8,173 nt of DNA, taken from positions 1 through 8,173 of the forward strand of contig JACPVD010000178.1 in NCBI GenBank assembly GCA_016191895.1. Reading direction: 5' to 3'. The position numbers and the translations under genes are program-made. This document shows, in pieces, positions 5,305-8,173 of the stretch. Positions within the stretch are counted from its first letter, which is position 1. Every line of letters starts with the position of its first letter. A model generated the notes under the pieces. That model was given only the letters and a program-made list of their open reading frames with translations. It had not been told where the DNA came from and did not search any database. This DNA comes from Chloroflexota bacterium (lineage in GTDB: Bacteria > Chloroflexota > Anaerolineae > Anaerolineales > Villigracilaceae).

Positions 5305-6876
5305 ATGGCAGGCGCATTTTCCCTTCCCAACGAATATTGGTTGTCCCTTCAAGTCGATTCGCAAGACGTAGAAAATCTGCACACTTTTCTTTTCGATCGC
5401 GAGACCCCGCTGACCATGCGCGATCTGGCTGTCGAATTTGTTGAGGCGCGTATCAGGGCGGAACGGACCTCGGCGGAAGCCAAACAAAAATCCGCTGGAA
5501 AAAGTTTTCTTCCGAAAGAGAAATATCAAATCGGTGACGAACTTGTTTTTCCCGCCGTTGCATGGAAACAGGGACGCGTGAAGGATGTGCGCATGGGACT
5601 CAACCCGTCGGTGGGTGAGTTCGATGTGTTGACTGTGGAAATGGACGATGGCTTCGAGCGGATGTTCGCCTCGAATTTAACGACGCATTTGTTGAACGAT
5701 GCGCCCATATCGACCCCACAGGAAGACGGCACAGACACGGCTGCGATTTTGCGCGAGCATGGCGAATCGATCGAAAAGAAACTCGAAGCCGCCTTTGCCG
5801 CCGACGAAGGCATGGTGAAGATCGCCGGCAGTTGGTTTGCGCGCGCGCTTTTGATTGATATCAATCAGGGACAGTTGAATCTTGCCGAGGCTGTGCTGGA
5901 TATGTCGGGCGGGGAGCCGCTGCAAACTTCCGCCTTGATCAAGGATATCGGGTTGCCTGATGGCGTGAATCCGAAACTGGCCGAGTTTTCATTGAATTAT
6001 GCCCTGCAAGGCGATGGCCGCTTTGACGAGGTCGGGCCTGCGGGGCAGGTGTTGTGGTGTTTGCGCCGTCTCGAACCGGATTATGTGCGCGAGGTGCCGC
6101 CGCCTTTGCAATACCATAAAATCGAACATGACCGCTCCGTGTTGAGCGCAGAGATGAAGAATCTTGAAGCCCAACTTGATGACGAGTTGACCCCGGTCGA
6201 ATCGGGCGGTTTGCGCGAGGAGGTTTCCTCCGTCACGATCACGTTGATCTATCCTCATCTGCGCGCCGGGACTTTGCCCATGTCGGCGCGGACGCGGAAG
6301 TTGTTTCCGACAGCCTACGAATCGCCGCATATTCGATTTACATTGGTCGACGGCAAAACGAAACAACGCATTCCCGCGTGGGTCGTGTTGGAGCATGGAT
6401 ATGTATTTGGTCTGCGCGAGTGGTACAAACTGCATAAGTTAATTCCGGGTTCGCTGGTGCAACTACAGCGCGGCGAGAATCCCGGCGAGATCATTGTCGA
6501 AGTAAAGAACCAGCGCTCTTCGAAAGACTGGGTGCGGACTGTGATGGTGGGCAACGACGGCGGCTTTGTCTTTGCCACGTTAAAACAGGCCATTACCGCT
6601 GAGTTCAACGATCGCATGGTTATCCATGTGCCGGATTTCAGGTCGCTTGACCCGGCCTGGGAAAAGAAACGTTCCTTCGACGAACTTGTGCTTACCACCA
6701 TGCGCGAGTTGACCAAGTCGAATCCGCAGGGACATGTGCATGCGCAGGAATTGTATGCGGCGGCGAATCTCATCCGCCGCGTGCCGCCGGCGCCGATCTT
6801 TGCCCTGCTGGCAACCAACCCAATATACAAACATGTGGGCGATCTGCACTTCCGCCTCGGTGAGGAGGCAGAATGA
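5305..6876 (+). CDS. Uncharacterised 523-aa protein with several winged-helix-like and beta-rich segments
   Basis: I do not recognise this protein. No signal peptide or membrane helix is seen, so it is probably cytoplasmic. Three segments have the rhythm of small winged-helix domains: about 20-52 (helix after ETPLTMRDLAVEFVEARIRA), about 192-257 (PLQTSALIKDIG, then RFDEVGPAGQVLWCLRRLEP, which resembles the wing end of HARE-HTH domains), and about 455-520 (HVHAQELYAAANLIRRVPPA, ending IYKHVGDLHFRLGE). Between them are beta-rich parts: 72-125 looks like a small SH3-like barrel (YQIGDELVFPAVAWKQGRVK), and 318-400 (AGTLPMSARTRKLFP, VFGLREWYKLHKLIPGSLVQL) recalls a B3-like DNA-binding barrel. Residues 145-180 and 270-295 are helical linkers. 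No catalytic or nucleotide-binding motif is visible. Its last four bases overlap the start of the next gene (ATGA), so the two are translationally coupled. A DNA- or RNA-binding role is an inference from shape only. Confidence 0.85.
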   Translation: MAGAFSLPNEYWLSLQVDSQDVENLHTFLFDRETPLTMRDLAVEFVEARIRAERTSAEAKQKSAGKSFLPKEKYQIGDELVFPAVAWKQGRVKDVRMGLNPSVGEFDVLTVEMDDGFERMFASNLTTHLLNDAPISTPQEDGTDTAAILREHGESIEKKLEAAFAADEGMVKIAGSWFARALLIDINQGQLNLAEAVLDMSGGEPLQTSALIKDIGLPDGVNPKLAEFSLNYALQGDGRFDEVGPAGQVLWCLRRLEPDYVREVPPPLQYHKIEHDRSVLSAEMKNLEAQLDDELTPVESGGLREEVSSVTITLIYPHLRAGTLPMSARTRKLFPTAYESPHIRFTLVDGKTKQRIPAWVVLEHGYVFGLREWYKLHKLIPGSLVQLQRGENPGEIIVEVKNQRSSKDWVRTVMVGNDGGFVFATLKQAITAEFNDRMVIHVPDFRSLDPAWEKKRSFDELVLTTMRELTKSNPQGHVHAQELYAAANLIRRVPPAPIFALLATNPIYKHVGDLHFRLGEEAE

Positions 6877-7322
6877 GCCTGCTAAAACCTACGGCCCAAA
6901 CCCCCTTTCACATAGACTTCGACTGGTGGAAGCAAAACGAACGCGATTGGCATGTTTTCCTGCGCTCGCTATTATGCCCGGAACATCAGGATGCCTTTGT
7001 TGAGATAGAAGAAGGCTCGATGATCGATTGGATCGATCCGCAAACCGCCGAGGTCAAGGCGGTGGACGGCGTTCAACATGCGTTGATGACCCATTGCGCA
7101 CTCCTGCCCGAATTCACCGACGCGCGAACGGCGATGGTCGAAGCGATCTTCCGCATCTTCCTTGTTAACGGCAATACGCCCATGTCCACCGAAGAGATTT
7201 CAAAGAGACTCGGCAAACCCGCGGAAACCATCCTGAGAACTATTGCCGGTCCCCGCGTGTATCGCGGCCTGCGGCCCTATCAGCCTGAGGTAATGGCGGC
7301 TGTTCAGGAAGAACTGCTTTAG
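6873..7322 (+). CDS. Uncharacterised 149-aa protein with C-terminal winged-helix-like segment
   Basis: I do not recognise this family. The N-terminal half (about 15-82) is acidic and rich in aromatic residues (DFDWWKQNERDWHVFLRSLL, MIDWIDP). The C-terminal part (about 85-138) looks like a winged helix: helix AMVEAIFRIFLVNG, helix STEEISKRLG, a recognition-like helix AETILRTIAG, then a basic VYRGLRPY stretch. That suggests nucleic-acid binding, by inference only. Single cysteines at C35 and C75 do not form a clear metal site. The start ATG overlaps the stop of the 523-aa gene by 4 nt (ATGA), a strong sign that both proteins are made together and may interact. GAGG (6863-6866) 6 nt before the ATG serves as ribosome binding site. 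A strong hairpin follows 40 nt after the stop. Confidence 0.85.
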   Translation: MSLLKPTAQTPFHIDFDWWKQNERDWHVFLRSLLCPEHQDAFVEIEEGSMIDWIDPQTAEVKAVDGVQHALMTHCALLPEFTDARTAMVEAIFRIFLVNGNTPMSTEEISKRLGKPAETILRTIAGPRVYRGLRPYQPEVMAAVQEELL

Positions 7323-7327
7323 CAACG

Positions 7328-7371
7328 CACACCCCGCCGTAGCGTCTCAATCAAATGGGGTGTGGGGTGTG
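7328..7371. repeat. CACACCCC / GGGGTGTG repeats after the unknown operon
   Basis: CACACCCC at 7328-7335 is complementary to GGGGTGTG at 7357-7364, which is followed by an overlapping second copy at 7364-7371. The second copy is also part of the larger terminator stem. The two GGGGTGTG copies therefore offer mutually exclusive pairings with the two CACACCCC copies (7328-7335 and 7395-7402). Confidence 0.6.
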
Positions 7372-7418
7372 TCGAGCGCGCTACGTGCGCTCGACACACC
7401 CCACTTCCTCTTCTTTTT
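7362..7418 (+). terminator. Strong hairpin terminator of the unknown two-gene operon
   Basis: GTGGGGTGTGTCGAGCGC (7362-7379) and its exact reverse complement (7387-7404) form an 18-bp stem with a 7-nt loop (GCTACGT). A T-rich, C-interrupted tract (7405-7418, ending TTTTT) follows. The stem is longer than a standard terminator and the T tract is not pure, so it may also be a copy of an intergenic repeat family or an mRNA-stabilising end. It lies between the unknown operon and the tRNA. Confidence 0.75.
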
Positions 7419-7428
7419 GGAAAGACAC

Positions 7429-7500
7429 GCCTCTATAGCTTAATGGACAAAGCTACGGTCTTCTAAACCGTCGATCCAGGTTCGATTCCTGGTAGAGGCA
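7429..7500 (+). tRNA. tRNA-Arg, anticodon UCU
   Basis: A complete cloverleaf is seen. Acceptor stem GCCTCTA pairs with TAGAGGC, with discriminator A at 7500. The D stem is GCTT/AAGC, the anticodon stem ACGGT/ACCGT with loop CTTCTAA and anticodon TCT at 7462-7464, and the T stem CCAGG/CCTGG with loop TTCGATT. The variable loop is short, and CCA is not encoded, so it must be added enzymatically. UCU reads AGA and AGG arginine codons. It lies 10 nt after the T-rich tract of the preceding terminator and 49 nt before hsp20. No clear promoter of its own is visible, so it may be part of a longer transcript. Confidence 0.97.
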
Positions 7501-7549
7501 CATCAGTAAATCGGCGTCACCCAAATGCGTATGTAAGGAGCAGTAGCCC

Positions 7550-7948
7550 ATGCCCACCATTGTTCGCAAATCCGGTTCTGCGGTGTTTCCAACCCGCCGC
7601 GAGATTCTCCATGCAGTTAGTTGGCAGGTGCGATCCCATGCATGGAGTCCGCCGACCGATCAATACGAAACCGATGAAGCATATATCGTGCGCGTCGAAA
7701 TAGCGGGGATGCGCGAAGATGACTTCGAAGTCGCGCTCGAAAACAACACGTTATTCATTTCCGGGTCGCGCCCTGATCTTCCCGAGCGCCGCGCCTATCA
7801 CCAGATGGAAATCCGCTTTGGAAAATTTTCAACCGCCCTCGGCTTGCCGGGGCCGGTCAACATCGAACATGCACGCACCGAGTACAAGGACGGCTTTCTC
7901 ACCATCACCCTTCCCAAACGGCATTCACGCAGCGCTGAGGTAGAATAA
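7550..7948 (+). CDS. Small heat-shock protein, Hsp20/alpha-crystallin family
   Basis: The 132-aa product has a short N-terminal arm (about 1-31) and an alpha-crystallin domain (about 32-122). Typical landmarks are SPPTDQYETDEAYIVRVEIAGM, the DDFEVALENNTLFISG strand pair, FGKFSTALGLPGPVN and the signature YKDGFLTITLPK (residues 112-123). Such proteins are ATP-independent holdases that bind unfolding proteins in the cytoplasm and pass them to chaperones or proteases. The C-terminal tail is only nine residues (RHSRSAEVE) and lacks the I-x-I/V motif that normally links dimers into large oligomers. AAGGAG at 7535-7540, 9 nt before the ATG, fixes the start. lon begins 4 nt after the stop, so the two form a protein-quality-control operon. 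I saw no CIRCE-type inverted repeat upstream; heat-shock control is not visible in the sequence. Confidence 0.95.
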   Translation: MPTIVRKSGSAVFPTRREILHAVSWQVRSHAWSPPTDQYETDEAYIVRVEIAGMREDDFEVALENNTLFISGSRPDLPERRAYHQMEIRFGKFSTALGLPGPVNIEHARTEYKDGFLTITLPKRHSRSAEVE

Positions 7949-7952
7949 GATA

Positions 7953-8173
7953 ATGCCCGCTGAACGGTGGCACTCCGGTATCCATGATTTCCTTCAATCG
8001 ATGGGGGAAACCGACGAAGACTTCATCAGGAATTTTATGACGTCCGCCTTGTCGCGCATCCCCAAAAAAGACGACGATCCAGCCGCGCCGGAAACGGGCG
8101 ATAAAAACGAAGGGCAAAGATTCCCCGATATCCTTCCCATCCTGCCATTGCGCGGCGTTGTCGTTTACCCCAA
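7953..8173 (+). CDS. lon: Lon protease, N-terminal fragment (gene runs off the window)
   Basis: The last 73 codons form an open frame that is too short to stand out by length, but its end, DILPILPLRGVVVYP (residues 59-73), is the characteristic beginning of the Lon substrate-binding (LON) domain. The ATP-dependent serine protease Lon (usually about 780-830 aa) degrades misfolded and regulatory proteins in the cytoplasm; its AAA+ and protease domains would lie beyond the window. About 58 residues precede the LON domain, including an acidic and polar stretch (KKDDDPAAPETGDKNEG). This is longer than in many Lons, and ATG codons at 8001 and 8037 are alternative starts. I chose 7953 because it lies 4 nt after hsp20 and has GAGG (7937-7940) 12 nt upstream, a slightly long spacing. 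Confidence 0.88.
   Translation, partial: MPAERWHSGIHDFLQSMGETDEDFIRNFMTSALSRIPKKDDDPAAPETGDKNEGQRFPDILPILPLRGVVVYP

Noticed and set aside
5305..7322. The unknown two-gene module as a toxin-antitoxin, restriction or CRISPR-linked defence system
   Set aside because: No nuclease, NTPase, protease or toxin motif is visible, and the sizes (523 plus 149 aa) do not match a known defence pair; I leave the function open.
7501..7549. CIRCE or other heat-shock operator before hsp20
   Set aside because: I looked for a TTAGCACTC-type inverted repeat and found none in the 49 bases between the tRNA and the gene.
7905..8117. 70-codon minus-strand frame opposite the hsp20 end and lon start
   Set aside because: The plus strand carries a recognisable Lon start here; the antisense frame shows nothing recognisable.

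Overview
The window looks like chromosomal DNA of a free-living, probably anaerobic bacterium of moderate G+C. The gene families and their arrangement suggest an Anaerolineae-type Chloroflexota member, but no rRNA or other marker here proves it, so the taxonomy is an inference from protein style. There is no transposase, integrase, phage gene or CRISPR array.

Layout. (1) 1-976, minus strand: a two-gene unit, arfB (alternative ribosome-rescue peptidyl-tRNA hydrolase) followed by an EamA/DMT-family transporter cut by the window edge. A TATAAT box lies so close to the arfB ATG that the message may be leaderless. (2) 1061-4918, minus strand: a complete operon with visible start and end. It has a near-consensus sigma-70 promoter (TTGACG, 17 bp, TAAAAT), a perfect 17-bp inverted repeat over the -10 box, a FadR-type (GntR/FCD) regulator, korA, korB and a textbook rho-independent terminator. 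The regulator probably controls its own operon and so the flux through a ferredoxin-dependent 2-oxoacid oxidoreductase. KorA carries an unusual lysine-rich C-terminal tail, joined to the conserved enzyme by a heptanucleotide tandem repeat. (3) 4898-5304: a 0.4-kb divergent intergenic region with an imperfect long inverted repeat and the promoter of the next operon. (4) 5305-7418, plus strand: two translationally coupled genes of unknown function (523 and 149 aa). They seem to be built from several winged-helix-like segments plus beta-rich domains, and end in a very strong hairpin. (5) 7429-8173, plus strand: tRNA-Arg(UCU), then a small heat-shock protein (Hsp20) gene and, four bases later, the start of lon, together a proteostasis unit.

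The most interesting items are the uncharacterised two-gene module (part 4), the KorA tail with its frame-sensitive repeat, and the regulator-korAB operon with its palindromic operator. No known defence or mobile system is visible. Domain assignments for the unknown genes are visual inferences and need profile searches.
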